From NCBI GenBank assembly GCA_024372495.1, contig CP099977.1, positions 1,426,001 to 1,490,000 on the forward strand: a stretch of 64,000 nt of DNA. The letters run 5' to 3'. How positions within the stretch are numbered: the stretch's first letter is position 1; every line of letters starts with the position of its first letter. Below the pieces are notes generated by a model. It had not been told where the DNA came from. It did not search any database and saw nothing but the letters and a program-made list of their open reading frames with translations. The DNA comes from Pseudarthrobacter sp. Fe7. GTDB taxonomy: Bacteria > Actinomycetota > Actinomycetes > Actinomycetales > Micrococcaceae. This document shows positions 1 through 9,653 of the stretch, piece after piece. The position numbers were made by a program, and so were the translations under genes.

Positions 1-1414
1 TCTGGGCCCAGCGGGGAATGCTGGCCCGGGGAGCGGATGTCTACAGCTGGCTTGGCCCCGGGCGGGTGGGCCACTCTGCCCCGCTTGCCGCCGTGGCCAT
101 GATCGGTGCCGGTGACCGGGCGGCTGCGGAAGCCTTCTTCCAGCCCGAGGCTCCTGCGGCCTCCCCAACGCTGCTGGCGGCCGCCCTGGTCCAGACCGGC
201 CAGGGAATCCTTGCTTCCCTGGGGGAAAGGCCACAGCAGGGCCTCTCCATCCTGATCCACGCATCGGACATGCTGAACTCGGCGGGCACGGCCCTTCCGC
301 TCCCGGAAACGCCAGCCGCACTGGCAGCCCTGCTGGCCCTCCACAGCGGTGAGCCGCACCTGGCGGAAACCGTCTGCAAGGCAGCCACCGCGGCAGGGCA
401 GGGAGGCAACGCCGCCCAGCCCCGGCTCCTGCTGCTCCAGGCCTGGTCGGCAATGATGCAGGACAAGCTGGAGGACGCCCGGCTCGCGGCTACCGAAGCC
501 GCCAAAGCAAACCATTGGCCGCTGGTCCCGCGTGACGAGTTCATGTGTGCGGCCCTCGAAGTGGGTCTTGCCCGCCGGAACGGCGACGTGCCGGAGCTCC
601 TCAGGGCCTGGGAACGGGCACGCGAAGCCATGCTCCACACCTCCGTGGACCTCTACAACCTGCTGCCGTGGGGGAACTGCTGATCGCCGCGGCCCGGCTG
701 CGCGAGACACGCCGTGTGGCGCAGTATCTGGAAGACGCCTGGAAGCTGTTGGGCCGCCTGGGCGGTCCTGCGCTGTGGGCCGTTCCCCTGCATTGGTCCG
801 CCGTCCAGGCCGCGCTGTTGAACGAAAGCCCCGCCGATCTTGCCCCGCACGCAACGGCACTGGCCCGGGCTTCCACCCACAGCCAGCTTGCCGCAGTGCT
901 GGCCACGGCGGGCAAAGCCTGGGTTTCGGTGCTGGCCGGCCGGTTCCGAACCGGCGATGTGGAAGGTGCGGCCCGGCTGCTCGGTGCCGTGGGAATGCCC
1001 TGGGAAGGTGCACGGCTCGCCGGGCACGCAGCAGCGCGTGCTGACGAGCGGCGGGACATGATGCGCCTGCTCTCCTGCGCACGGGACCTGCACCCGCAAA
1101 GCAGTCCTCCCGGCGGAGCATCCGGGGCAGCTGAGCTGCAGGCCGGGAGCGGTGCCGACATAGGCGGGAAGGCATCGCAGCCGGATGCCTCCGGGTTGAG
1201 TGAGCGCGAAAAGGAAGTGGCCAGGCTGGTGCTTGAGGGCAAGACCTACCGGGAAATTGGCGAGGCCATCTACATTTCGCCGCGGACCGCAGAGCACCAC
1301 ATTGCCAGGATCCGCCGCCGGCTCGGAGCGGAAAACCGCTCGGACCTGTTGGCCCGCCTGCGCCTGGCCCTGGGTGTGGACCATTCCCAGCAGCTGAATC
1401 CGCAGCAGGAATGA
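1..1414 (+). CDS. LuxR-family (STAND-type) transcriptional regulator, IniR-like, 5' end outside window
   Basis: This is the C-terminal part of a large LuxR-type regulator; the reading frame is already open at base 1. Most of it is helical, Ala/Leu-rich repeat sequence of the kind that follows the ATPase module in MalT/STAND regulators. The last 65 or so residues are a LuxR helix-turn-helix, with LSEREKEVARLVLEG followed by YREIGEAIYISPRTAEHH. The frame breaks at 670-674, where a run of five G should be six; repaired, it reads LLPWGELLIAAARLRE straight through. The next gene is an IniB-like protein on the same strand. In mycobacteria the iniBAC operon is activated by a LuxR/STAND protein encoded just beside it (IniR), so I infer that this is the local activator. 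Family is sure; the IniR role is inference. Confidence 0.8.
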
Positions 1415-1578
1415 CCCCCTAATACCCCTAGGCGCGGAGGTGCCTGTGCCCCGGAACGGAAGCGGCGGGTAGGGGAAAGCGCCCGATGCCCTGTCCCCGG
1501 CCGCGAAATTAGTTTTGAAGCAGCAGGATACGTTAGCCGGATGCTCCGCAAGTCAAAGAAGATGTGAGGACCACGCAT

Positions 1579-2623
1579 ATGCCAACACTCGCAAATGACC
1601 TTGTTCAGTTCCTGATGCAGGCTCTTCGGCAACCGGGAGGCGGTCCAGGCCTTCCTGGATGACCCGGAAAGGGCGCTCGAGGAACACGGCCTGGCCAACG
1701 TGTGCTCGGCTGACGTTGACGCCGCCATGCCAGTTGTCCTCGACTACGCTCCCATCACCGTCAATGCCCCGTCCATGGCCCGGGAGCACATTACCGCGGG
1801 CAACAGTGCGTGGGCGGGCCAGCCAGGCACTTCGTCCGGCCACGCCGGCAGTTCGGCGCCCATCCATGCCGCAGGGCAGGCTGCAGGGCAGGGCGGGTCC
1901 AGCTACGACAATGACGACCACGCCCACGCGGTGCAACAGCTCCACCAGGTGGTGAACCACTTCTCCTACACCACCAACAGCACCCTGCTGGACCACCGGG
2001 ACACCATCACCGACCAGTCCGTCAGCCAAAACATCTGGGCGCACGGGGACGTGGAGCAGTGGTTCGACCATGATGCCGTGGTGGCATCCGGCGATCGTGC
2101 AATGGCTGCCGGTGGCGACGCCGGCGTCAGGGACTCCCACAACACGGACCATTCGACCGATAACTCCACGGACAACTCCCTCCACGCCGGCGGTGACGTC
2201 AGCCTCGGCAACGAGCAGACGGCCATCTCCGACTCCTTCAACACCGACGTCGGCCTGGACGTGGACGACTCCTTCAACAACGGCTCCGACCATTCCGGCC
2301 ACTCGTACCCGGACCACTCCGTCAGCACCGACGTGGACACCGATGTGCGGGACCCGCACATCGACAACTCCGGCACCTCCATCCACAACTCACCGGCGGC
2401 GGACCACTCCTTCAACCAGGACAGCTCCAGCAACACCGCAGTGGACGTCCACGTGGACGACCCCTTCCAGGACAACCCGGCCACCAGCATCGTTGAACAC
2501 AACCTGGCGGCCGCGGGCAACCAACTCGATTTCACCGAGGACAACCCCACCCACGCGGATGTGGACCTGGACCACCACACCCCCATCGACGATTCGGTGG
2601 TTGACGACTCCACCGTGCTGTAA
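1579..2623 (+). CDS. IniB N-terminal-domain protein with Asp/His/Ser/Asn-rich tail
   Basis: Repaired, this is 347 aa. Residues 1 to about 65 (MPTLANDLVQFLMQLF, then a helical stretch with FLDDPERALEEHGLANVC) match the small helical domain at the start of mycobacterial IniB. The rest is low complexity, dominated by Asp, His, Ser, Thr, Asn and Val, with many D-N-S and D-H-S units and only one Cys in the whole protein. No signal peptide or membrane segment is visible. The frame breaks after 17 codons at 1619-1623, where CAGCTC reads CAGGCTC. The start ATG is in frame with the domain. The gene precedes two dynamin-like GTPases, as iniB does in mycobacteria. Function is unknown; M. tuberculosis IniB is cell-envelope-stress induced and has a Gly/Ala-rich tail, so only the N-terminal domain is shared. 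Confidence 0.75.
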
Positions 2624-2682
2624 CACGCTATTTCCGGGAGCACTGAAACAGATCATTTGGGCACGGGGGCAGGGGACACGCT

Positions 2683-4584
2683 GTGGCAGATGCAGGACCG
2701 GCCAGGACACCGGGGTCCATGACGGCGGGGCAGCTGATGAAGCTCCTGGAACAGGGCCTGCAGCTGGTGGGCAGCGGGGACCGGACGGACCTCCGCCGAA
2801 GGCTGGACCAAGCCATGGTCCGGCTGCAGGACCCCAGCATCCGGGTAATTGTGGTCGGAGAGTTCAAGCAGGGAAAGAGCAAGCTCATCAATGCCCTGGT
2901 GAATGCTCCGGTGTGCCCCGTGGATGACGACATTGCCACTTCGCTGCCCACCATCGTCCGCTACGGCGAACCAGCCTCCGCTGCCGTCCTGGTCCCCGCA
3001 GCGGATAACGCCGCAACGGAAAACCCTGCCGGCGATGGCGGGGACGGCGGCGTTGAGCGCCGGCCCATCGAGCTGTCAGACCTGCCGGCCCTTGTCTCGG
3101 AGCAGGGCAACCCGGGAAACGCCAGGAAACTCACGGCCGCGGAGGTGTGCCTGCCGCGCCGTATCCTCACGGGCGGACTGACCATCATCGACTCCCCGGG
3201 CGTGGGGGGCATGGGGTCCACGCACACCCTGACCACCCTGACAGCCCTTCCCACCGCTGACGCCATGCTGATGGTCTCGGACGCCTCGCAGGAATACACC
3301 GAACCTGAATTGCGGTTCCTGCGCCAGGCCATGCGGATCACCCCCAGCGTTGCCGCGGTCCTCTCCAAGACGGACCTCTACCCGGACTGGCGGCGCGTCG
3401 AAGAGCTGGACAGGACACACCTGCTCCAGGTGGCACCGGACATTCCGTTGTATCCGGTGTCCGCAGACCTGCGCCTCGAGGCCTCCCGGCTTCAGGACAG
3501 CGAGCTCAACGCCGAATCAGGCTTCCCGGCACTGGTGGCCCACCTGCGCAACGACATCGTGGGCAAGGCGCAGCGGATCCAGCGGCGCTCTGCCAGCCAG
3601 GACCTGCTCTCCGTGACCGAGAACCTGCGGCTGTCCCTGCAGTCCGAGCTTGAGGCCTTGGAGAACCCAGAGGGCACGCCGCAGATGCTCGCAGCCCTGG
3701 AACAGGCCAAGACGGAGGCGGACGAACTGCGGAAGCGGTCCGCGCGGTGGCAGCTGACGCTCAGCGACGGCATCAACGACCTCATCGCCGACATGGAATA
3801 CGACCTCCGCGACCGCCTGCGCCGGATCCAAAGGGAGGCCGAGACCGCCCTCGACCAGGGCGATCCGGGTCCTGTCTGGCCGCAATTCTCCCAGTGGCTC
3901 GAAGAGTGCGTTGCCGCGGCGGTTTCTGACACCTTCGTCTGGACCAGCGAGCGGTCGCAGTGGCTGGCGGCACAGGTGGCCGACCACTTCGCCGCCGACG
4001 AAGTTTCGTTGCCCATCCTGCACGTTTCCGATTCCGGTGACGCCCTGGACCCGGTGGACCAGATGCCGGAGCTGGATCCGGGCCGGGTGAACCCGATCCA
4101 AAAAGTCCTCATCGGCATGCGCGGCTCCTATGGCGGTGTCCTGATGTTCGGCCTCCTGACGGGCATTTTCGGGATGGCCCTGATCAATCCGCTCTCGGTG
4201 GGCGCGGGGCTGCTCCTGGGGCGCAAGGCGTACCGGGAGGACAAGGAAACACGGCTCAAACGCCGTCAGGGCGAGGCGAAAGCGCTGGTCAGGCGCCAAC
4301 TGGACGATGTTACGTTCCAAGTGGGCAAGCAGTTGAAGGACAGGCTGCGGCTGGTTCAGCGGACCATCCGGGACCATTTCACCGAGATCGCGGACGAATA
4401 CCACCGGTCCCTGTCGGACTCAGTGGCGGCAGCCCAGAAGGCAGCCAATTCGTATGCCCAGGAGAATGAAGGGCGCATCCGGGACATCAGGGCCGAACTC
4501 AAGAAGGTGGATGCCCTGCACCGGGCCGCGGAAGCCGTGTCCGCGGAGGTCGCCGGGACCCGCAGTTCGGCAGGGGTGGGATGA
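2683..4584 (+). CDS. IniA-like dynamin-family GTPase
   Basis: A 633-residue bacterial dynamin-like protein, close to the 640 aa of mycobacterial IniA. The G domain begins near residue 50 with the P-loop GEFKQGKSKLINAL, has the G3 motif DSPGVGG near residue 170 and the G4-like motif LSKTDLYPDW near 230. Long helical stalk segments follow. A hydrophobic hairpin near residues 480-510 (GVLMFGLLTGIFGMALINPL) resembles the membrane-inserting tip of this family. It starts with GTG behind AGGGGA and overlaps the next gene by four bases, so the pair is translationally coupled. IniA is known to bind and remodel membranes and to be induced by cell-wall inhibitors; the same role here is inferred from family and gene order. 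Confidence 0.88.
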   Translation: MADAGPARTPGSMTAGQLMKLLEQGLQLVGSGDRTDLRRRLDQAMVRLQDPSIRVIVVGEFKQGKSKLINALVNAPVCPVDDDIATSLPTIVRYGEPASAAVLVPAADNAATENPAGDGGDGGVERRPIELSDLPALVSEQGNPGNARKLTAAEVCLPRRILTGGLTIIDSPGVGGMGSTHTLTTLTALPTADAMLMVSDASQEYTEPELRFLRQAMRITPSVAAVLSKTDLYPDWRRVEELDRTHLLQVAPDIPLYPVSADLRLEASRLQDSELNAESGFPALVAHLRNDIVGKAQRIQRRSASQDLLSVTENLRLSLQSELEALENPEGTPQMLAALEQAKTEADELRKRSARWQLTLSDGINDLIADMEYDLRDRLRRIQREAETALDQGDPGPVWPQFSQWLEECVAAAVSDTFVWTSERSQWLAAQVADHFAADEVSLPILHVSDSGDALDPVDQMPELDPGRVNPIQKVLIGMRGSYGGVLMFGLLTGIFGMALINPLSVGAGLLLGRKAYREDKETRLKRRQGEAKALVRRQLDDVTFQVGKQLKDRLRLVQRTIRDHFTEIADEYHRSLSDSVAAAQKAANSYAQENEGRIRDIRAELKKVDALHRAAEAVSAEVAGTRSSAGVG

Positions 4585-6073
4585 CGGCGTCCACCACGGC
4601 CGGGGCCGCGGCGCTGATCGGCGACGCGCTGGAGGCTTATGCGGATGACCCCGAAGCCGTCCAGGCGCTGCAGGGGTATGCGCGGCGGTTGGCGGAGCCG
4701 CTGAGGATTGCGGTTGCCGGAATGGTCAAGGCAGGGAAATCCACCCTCCTGAACGCCATCATTGGCGAGGAGATCGCCCCCACGGACACCGGCGAATGCA
4801 CCCGAATTGTCACCTGGTACCGGCACGGAGCCACCCCTCGCATTACCCTCCACCCCACAGCAGGAGAGCCCCGCAACCTGCCGCTGAAGCGCGTGGACGG
4901 GCGCCTGGTCTTCGTCCTGGACGGCGTACGGGCGGAAGAAGTGGAGCGGCTCGACGTCGAATGGCCGTCGCGGGCGCTGCAGGCCATGACCCTGATCGAC
5001 ACCCCCGGCATCGCCTCCCTTTCCCAGGATGTGTCCGCACGGTCGGTCCGGTTCCTGACCCCGGAGGATTCGCCGTCGGAAGCTGATGCCGTGATCTACC
5101 TGCTGCGGCACCTGCACGCCTCCGATGTCCGTTTCCTGGAGTCCTTCCGTGACACCGAGGCCGGCCGGTCCGGGACAGTCAACGCCATCGCGGTGTTGTC
5201 CCGGGCGGACGAGGTGGGGGCCGGGCGCATCGACTCCCTTCTGTCCGCAGGCACCATCGCCGAAAGATACAGCCGGGACCCCAACCTCCGGAAGCTGGCA
5301 CTGGGCGTCGTTCCGGTTGCCGGGCTCCTGGCCCAAAGCGCCCGCACCCTGCGCCAGGCGGATTTCGAAGCCCTTCAGCTGCTGTCCACCCTGGACCGCG
5401 CCGGGCGTGAACGGATGATGCTGTCTGCAGACAGGTTCCGCCGTTCCACGGAACCGGAGGGACTGACTGAAGAGGCACGGGCCTCGCTGCTGGAGCGGTA
5501 CGGGCTCTTCGGCATCCGGCTGGCCATGGTCCTGGTGCGTAACGGGTTCGGTGAGCCTACTCCGCTGGCCCATGAACTTGCCAGGCGCAGCGGCCTGGAC
5601 CCACTGCTGGAGCTGCTGGACCGGCAGTTCCAGGCCAGGGCAGAGGCCCTGAAGGCCAGGACGGCGCTCACCGCCGTGGAAAACATCCTGGCCAGCCGCC
5701 CGCGGCAGGGGACGGAACGGCTGGCGGCTTCGCTGGAACGGCTGCAGGCCAACGCGCATGAGTTCCGTGAGCTCCGGCTGCTGGCGGCGCTGCGGACTAC
5801 CGGGGTGGAGCCTGCCCCTGACCTGGCCGCGGAAGCTGAATGCCTCGTTGGCGGGCACGGCGCCGCAGCCTCCCAGCGCCTGGGCGTGGCGTCCGGTTCG
5901 GCGCCGGAGGTGCTGGCCGCCGAGGCCCGCCGGGTGCTGGCCAGGCGGCGCACGATTGCCGAAAGCCCCTGACTGCCCGGTCCGCTGTGGAAGCCTGCCG
6001 GGTGGTGATCCGCAGCTGCGAGGGCGTTCTGGCCGAATGCACCGGCCTGGACCGGCAGCCACAGTCCGCCTAG
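4581..6073 (+). CDS. IniC-like dynamin-family GTPase
   Basis: A second dynamin-like GTPase, coupled to the IniA-like gene by an ATGA overlap. The P-loop is GMVKAGKSTLLNAIIG (about residue 51), the G3 motif is DTPGI (about 140) and the G4-like motif is LSRADEVG (about 205). An in-frame TGA stops the read sequence at 5970-5972, at 463 aa. If the run of four C at 5966-5969 is really five, the protein continues with a helical tail ending GLDRQPQSA at 6073, giving 497 aa, close to the 493 aa of M. tuberculosis IniC. I therefore take the longer form. It lacks a clear membrane hairpin and probably pairs with the IniA-like protein. Confidence 0.83.
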
Positions 6074-6127
6074 CCAGCAAGCCTGCCCAAGAGCCGGCTG
6101 CAGCAAAGCCGCAGCAAAGGTGGACGC

Positions 6128-6696
6128 TCAGCCCCGGCTGCGTTCCCGCTTCAGCCATGCTCCGGCGGACGGCAGGAACAGAAGCACCAGCCCAGCGAAG
6201 GCCAGGAGAACTCCGGCCCCCCACAACATCACCACGTAGCTGCCGGCGGCACCGCTGGGGACCAGGAATTTGGCGGCAAGGAGCAGGACGGGCACATGGG
6301 TGGCAAGCAGCAGGATCAGCGCCCAGCGGGCCCAGGCCCGGCGGCCCAGCACGGCGGCCAGGACTGCTGCCTCAACCGTGGTTAGCAGCAGCAGGGCGCC
6401 GATGCTGCCCCAGAAGACGATGTTCGCCGCCGTCCCCACCGATTGGGCGTCGCTGCCGGCCGCCATGTCCGCCACCAACCCGCGAAGGCGCTGCAGGTTG
6501 GAGTCGCGGGCCACGAAGGATCCCAGCAGGACGGCCAGCCCGGCGGCGAAGCTGAAGATCCAGAGGATGCGTGCGGTACGGACCGCCCGGGGCACGGGGG
6601 AGTGACCGGGATGGGCGGCGGCGCGGAGTAGGACAGGCCCGGCCTCGGTGGTGGAGCGGACAGACGCCGCTCTTCTCCGCCGGGTGTGGACACCAT
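6128..6696 (-). CDS. Hypothetical four-helix membrane protein
   Basis: I do not recognise the family. Repaired, it is 189 aa: a Pro-rich cytoplasmic start (SAPPPRPGLSYSAPPPIPVT), then four hydrophobic segments (around ILWIFSFAAGLAVLLGSFV, IVFWGSIGALLLLTTVEAAV, WALILLLATHVPVLLLAAKF and VVMLWGAGVLLAFAGLVLLF) and a basic tail. The Pro-rich start and the membrane part lie in different frames because the G run at 6596-6600 is one base short. An alternative is a shorter protein starting near 6595 with PRAVRTARILW, but the SAPPP leader reads smoothly into it after repair. It lies tail-to-tail with the iniC-like gene and behind the PLDc_N gene on the same strand. Confidence 0.6.
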
Positions 6697-6701
6697 GGGC
6701 C

Positions 6702-7091
6702 TTACTTCAATCCGTCGGTATCGTGTTCGTCGGTGCCGCGATGGTGCTTCCCGCCGTCGTCCTTGGCCTTTGCCTCGAGATCGTCACGCAGTTTCTTGAG
6801 GCGCTCGGCCTCGGCCTGGTTGCGGCGGCGCGCCTCAAGGTTGCGGAGGAAGTCCGGGTCATCGTCCGGAGCCGTGGGATGCGGGTAGCTGGGCCGCGGC
6901 TGCGCGGTGCCCCGCGGCCGGCCAATCAGCAGCCAGAGGACGGCGCCGAGGACGGGGAGGACGATCTGCACGATGATCCACGCGGGTTTCGAAATGCCCC
7001 GGGTCAGGCGGCCTTCAGTGCGAATCACGTCCACCAGGCCATACACAAAGATGACGAGGACTGCGACGGCCAAAGCCACACGGAAGAGCAT
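6702..7091 (-). CDS. PLDc_N domain small membrane protein
   Basis: A 129-residue protein with two N-terminal hydrophobic segments separated by a short loop (VALAVAVLVIFVYGLVDVI and WIIVQIVLPVLGAVLWLLIG), then GRPRG. This is the phospholipase D N-terminal-like (PLDc_N/PLDN) membrane domain without any catalytic PLD part. The C-terminal 60 residues are charged and probably coiled coil (NLEARRRNQAEAERLKKLRD). Such small proteins are common beside menaquinone genes in Arthrobacter. No enzymatic role is indicated. Confidence 0.7.
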   Translation of the reverse strand: MLFRVALAVAVLVIFVYGLVDVIRTEGRLTRGISKPAWIIVQIVLPVLGAVLWLLIGRPRGTAQPRPSYPHPTAPDDDPDFLRNLEARRRNQAEAERLKKLRDDLEAKAKDDGGKHHRGTDEHDTDGLK

Positions 7092-7152
7092 GCCATTAAG
7101 TCTATCGTCAGGACGCGCAGGGGCCGCGGGCCGGGACGGCTAAACTTGGATA

Positions 7153-7464
7153 GTGGCCTTTTTGAAATATTCCCTCATCCGCCTGGCAATCTTCGTGCCC
7201 CTGTTTGTCCTGTTCGCGCTCCTGCAGGTCGGGGCGCTGATGTCGGTCATCTGCGCCGCACTTATTGCCTTTGCCATCAGCTACCTCTTCTTCCAGAAGC
7301 AGCGCGATGCTGCCTCCGCGGCACTGCAGCACCGCTTTTCCGGGAAAGCCAAGCCGTTGCGCTCCGCCGGTGAGGTCCAGGACGCCAACGCCGAGGACGC
7401 CCTGCTGGACGCCAACCCTGACATCACCATCAACAACGCCAAGGGCAGCAGCAACAAGAGCTAG
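7153..7464 (+). CDS. DUF4229-type small membrane protein
   Basis: A 103-aa protein with GTG start. Two hydrophobic segments form the first half (LIRLAIFVPLFVLFALLQVG and SVICAALIAFAISYLFF), followed by a basic QKQRD turn and a hydrophilic tail (EVQDANAEDALLDANPDI). The pattern and its place beside menA fit the DUF4229 family of actinobacteria. Its end overlaps the end of menA on the other strand by four bases. Function unknown. Confidence 0.65.
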   Translation: MAFLKYSLIRLAIFVPLFVLFALLQVGALMSVICAALIAFAISYLFFQKQRDAASAALQHRFSGKAKPLRSAGEVQDANAEDALLDANPDITINNAKGSSNKS

Positions 7465-8342
7465 AACCCGTGGCTGAGGATCAGCCCCAGCGAGAACAGC
7501 ACGCTGTAGCCGAGGTTGATCAGGCCGGTCTGCTTCAGCACCGGGATCAGGCTCTTGCGCTTGCGGCCGTTGATCATCAGCCAGGCAGGCATCAGGCACG
7601 CCGGAATGAGCAGCAGCACGATCAGGATCCACGGCCTGCCCGGCGCCAGGATCACAACCAGCAGGATGGCGACCGCCAGCATCAGGACGTAGCTTTCGCG
7701 CGCGTGCTTGTCCCCAAGCCGTACGGCAAGGGTCTTCTTGCCGGCCTGCATATCGGTGGGAATGTCCCGGACATTGTTGGCCATGAGCAGCGCGGTGGCG
7801 ATGAGCCCGGTGCCGACGGCCCCGATGACCGCTGACAGGTTGATGTGCCCCGCCTGGGTGAAGGTAGTGCCGAGGGTGGCCACCAGGCCGAAGAAGACGA
7901 ACACGAACAGGTCGCCCAGGCCCATGTAGCCGTAGGGGTTCTTGCCGCCGGTGTAGCCCCACGCAGCCATCACGCAGCCCAGGCCCACCAGGATCAGCCA
8001 CCACGCCTGGGTCAGCAACACCAGGACCAGGCCGAACACCATGGCAAGGGCGAACGTGCCGAACGCCGCCCACTTGACGTGTTCCGGCTTGGCAGCGCCG
8101 GAGCCCACCAGCCGCAGCGGACCCACCCGGTCATCGTCAGTACCGCGGATGCCGTCCGAGTAATCGTTGGCGTAGTTCACGCCCACCTGGAGAAGGAGCG
8201 CCACCAGCGCCGCCAGGATGGCGTTGGGCAGGAGGAACGAGTCCATCTCGTACGCGGCTGCAGTGCCGATCAGCACCGGCGCGATCGCTGCCGGCAGCGT
8301 CCGGAGTCGGGCGCCTTGAATCCATTGGGCGGCTGTTGCCAC
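7461..8342 (-). CDS. menA: 1,4-dihydroxy-2-naphthoate polyprenyltransferase
   Basis: MenA attaches the polyprenyl chain to 1,4-dihydroxy-2-naphthoate, giving demethylmenaquinone. The Asp-rich motif of UbiA prenyltransferases is present near residue 68 (NYANDYSDGIRGTDDDR), and the second Asp motif near 180 (NNVRDIPTDMQAGKKTLAV). Eight or nine hydrophobic helices span the 293 residues. I chose the GTG at 8342 (VATAAQWIQGARLRTLPAAI) because family members begin close to this Trp-Ile motif; a longer version starting at 8393 is possible. It is followed upstream on the same strand by menE and menB, so the three form a menaquinone cluster. Confidence 0.92.
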   Translation of the reverse strand: MATAAQWIQGARLRTLPAAIAPVLIGTAAAYEMDSFLLPNAILAALVALLLQVGVNYANDYSDGIRGTDDDRVGPLRLVGSGAAKPEHVKWAAFGTFALAMVFGLVLVLLTQAWWLILVGLGCVMAAWGYTGGKNPYGYMGLGDLFVFVFFGLVATLGTTFTQAGHINLSAVIGAVGTGLIATALLMANNVRDIPTDMQAGKKTLAVRLGDKHARESYVLMLAVAILLVVILAPGRPWILIVLLLIPACLMPAWLMINGRKRKSLIPVLKQTGLINLGYSVLFSLGLILSHGF

Positions 8343-8417
8343 GGTTAGTACCTCGTGTTGTTTCGATAAGACGGCTGGATGGAACGGGCGCACCCGCCGC
8401 GGTGGTGCAGGTCCACT

Positions 8418-9641
8418 CTACTTTCCCCCGTGCAGGGTGCTGAGTTCGGCGGTCATGGCGAGCCGGTCCGGCTTGCCGTTCGGCAGCATCCGCAGTGCCG
8501 GTGCGGTGAGGACGGTTTTGGGTGCCAGTACCCCCAGCTGCCGCTGCCAGTGCTGCTGGAGGACGACGGCGGGGTCCCCGGCTTCCTGCCCCGGCGCGCC
8601 TTCAGCGGCGGCGCTTGTCCCGGTGTTGCCTTCGGGTGCAAGCGCCACGTAGGCCACCACCGCTTGGCCCCATTCGGCGGAGGGGACGCCGGCCACGAAA
8701 GCCGCTGCGACGGCGTCGGACTTTTCCAACTGCTCCTGCACGTGCCCGGCCGAGACCTTGACGCCGCCGGTGATGATGACGTCGTCCGCCCGGCCCAGCA
8801 CGGTGAGCCGGCCGTCGTCGTCGATCGAGCCGAGGTCGCTGGTGCGGTACCAGCGCACGCCGTCCTCCTCGAAGAATGTTCCGGTTTCCTCGTCCGGGGC
8901 CTCGATGTAGCCGGCGGCCACCGTGTCCCCGCCCAGCAGTATCCGGCCGTCCTCCGCCACCCGGACCGAAACGCCTTCCAGGGGGTAGCCGTCGTACACG
9001 CAGCCGCCGGAGGTCTCAGCCGAGCCGTACGTGGTAACCACCCGCACTCCGGCGTCGCGGGCGGCGGCCAGCAGGGCCGGGGACGCGGGGGCGCCGCCCA
9101 GCAGGATGGCGTTGAAGCGGCGGAGCACGGCGAGCGTATCCGGTGAAGGATTTTCCAGGAGCCGCTGGAGCTGGGTGGGAACCAGGGAGGTGAAGCGGAT
9201 CTTGTCCGTCAGTTCCAGCGCAGCCGCGGTGAAGGCCTCCGGGGTGAAGCCGCCGGACATGTCCATGACCCAGGGCCGGGTGCCGGCAAAAAGGGACCGC
9301 ACCAGCACCTGGATGCCGGCCACGAACTGCACCGGCAGGGCCAGCAGCCACTGGCCCTCGCCCTTGAGCCGCAGGGCCGTGGCCATCGAGGACGCCGCCA
9401 GGGACTCCACGGTCAGCAGGGTTGCCTTGGGCGTGCCGGTGGAGCCGGAGGTTCGGACCACGGCGACGGCGTCGTCGCAGCCGGGGGTCTCCACATGGCC
9501 TACGATCAGTTCGCCGTCCGGTCCAACGGACAGTTCGACGGCGGGGCCCTCGCCGTGGAGGGCGGCCGCGAGGGCCTTCAGGGCCGGCTCGATGTTGAGC
9601 GGGCCGCCGGGGGGCATGCTGGGTGAGGCTTCGCTGTTCAT
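8418..9641 (-). CDS. menE: o-succinylbenzoate-CoA ligase
   Basis: An acyl-CoA synthetase of the AMP-binding family, 407 aa, that activates o-succinylbenzoate with ATP and CoA. The P-loop-like motif SGSTGTPKATLL lies near residue 90, the adenine-binding TTYGSAETSGG near 220, the hinge motif YRTSDLGSIDDDGRLTVLGR near 285, and the catalytic Lys region NGKPDR near the C-terminus. It is compact, as MenE often is in actinobacteria. It sits 12 bp downstream of menB, so the two are probably cotranscribed, and supplies the substrate of MenB. Confidence 0.9.
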   Translation of the reverse strand: MNSEASPSMPPGGPLNIEPALKALAAALHGEGPAVELSVGPDGELIVGHVETPGCDDAVAVVRTSGSTGTPKATLLTVESLAASSMATALRLKGEGQWLLALPVQFVAGIQVLVRSLFAGTRPWVMDMSGGFTPEAFTAAALELTDKIRFTSLVPTQLQRLLENPSPDTLAVLRRFNAILLGGAPASPALLAAARDAGVRVVTTYGSAETSGGCVYDGYPLEGVSVRVAEDGRILLGGDTVAAGYIEAPDEETGTFFEEDGVRWYRTSDLGSIDDDGRLTVLGRADDVIITGGVKVSAGHVQEQLEKSDAVAAAFVAGVPSAEWGQAVVAYVALAPEGNTGTSAAAEGAPGQEAGDPAVVLQQHWQRQLGVLAPKTVLTAPALRMLPNGKPDRLAMTAELSTLHGGK

Positions 9642-9653
9642 TGCCGTCCTGCC

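Noticed and set aside
1417..1434. CCCCCTAATACCCCTAGG as a second CsoR operator
   Set aside because: It lacks the symmetric TACCCC/GGGGTA arms and no metal gene follows.
2100..2623. Tandem-repeat region as a DNA repeat or phase-variable tract in the iniB-like gene
   Set aside because: The amino-acid units are similar but the DNA is not repeated exactly, so slippage-type variation is not expected.
4587..6224. Long open frames on the opposite strand of the dynamin genes
   Set aside because: They are shadows caused by high GC: no family motifs, no ribosome sites, and they overlap clearly coding sequence.
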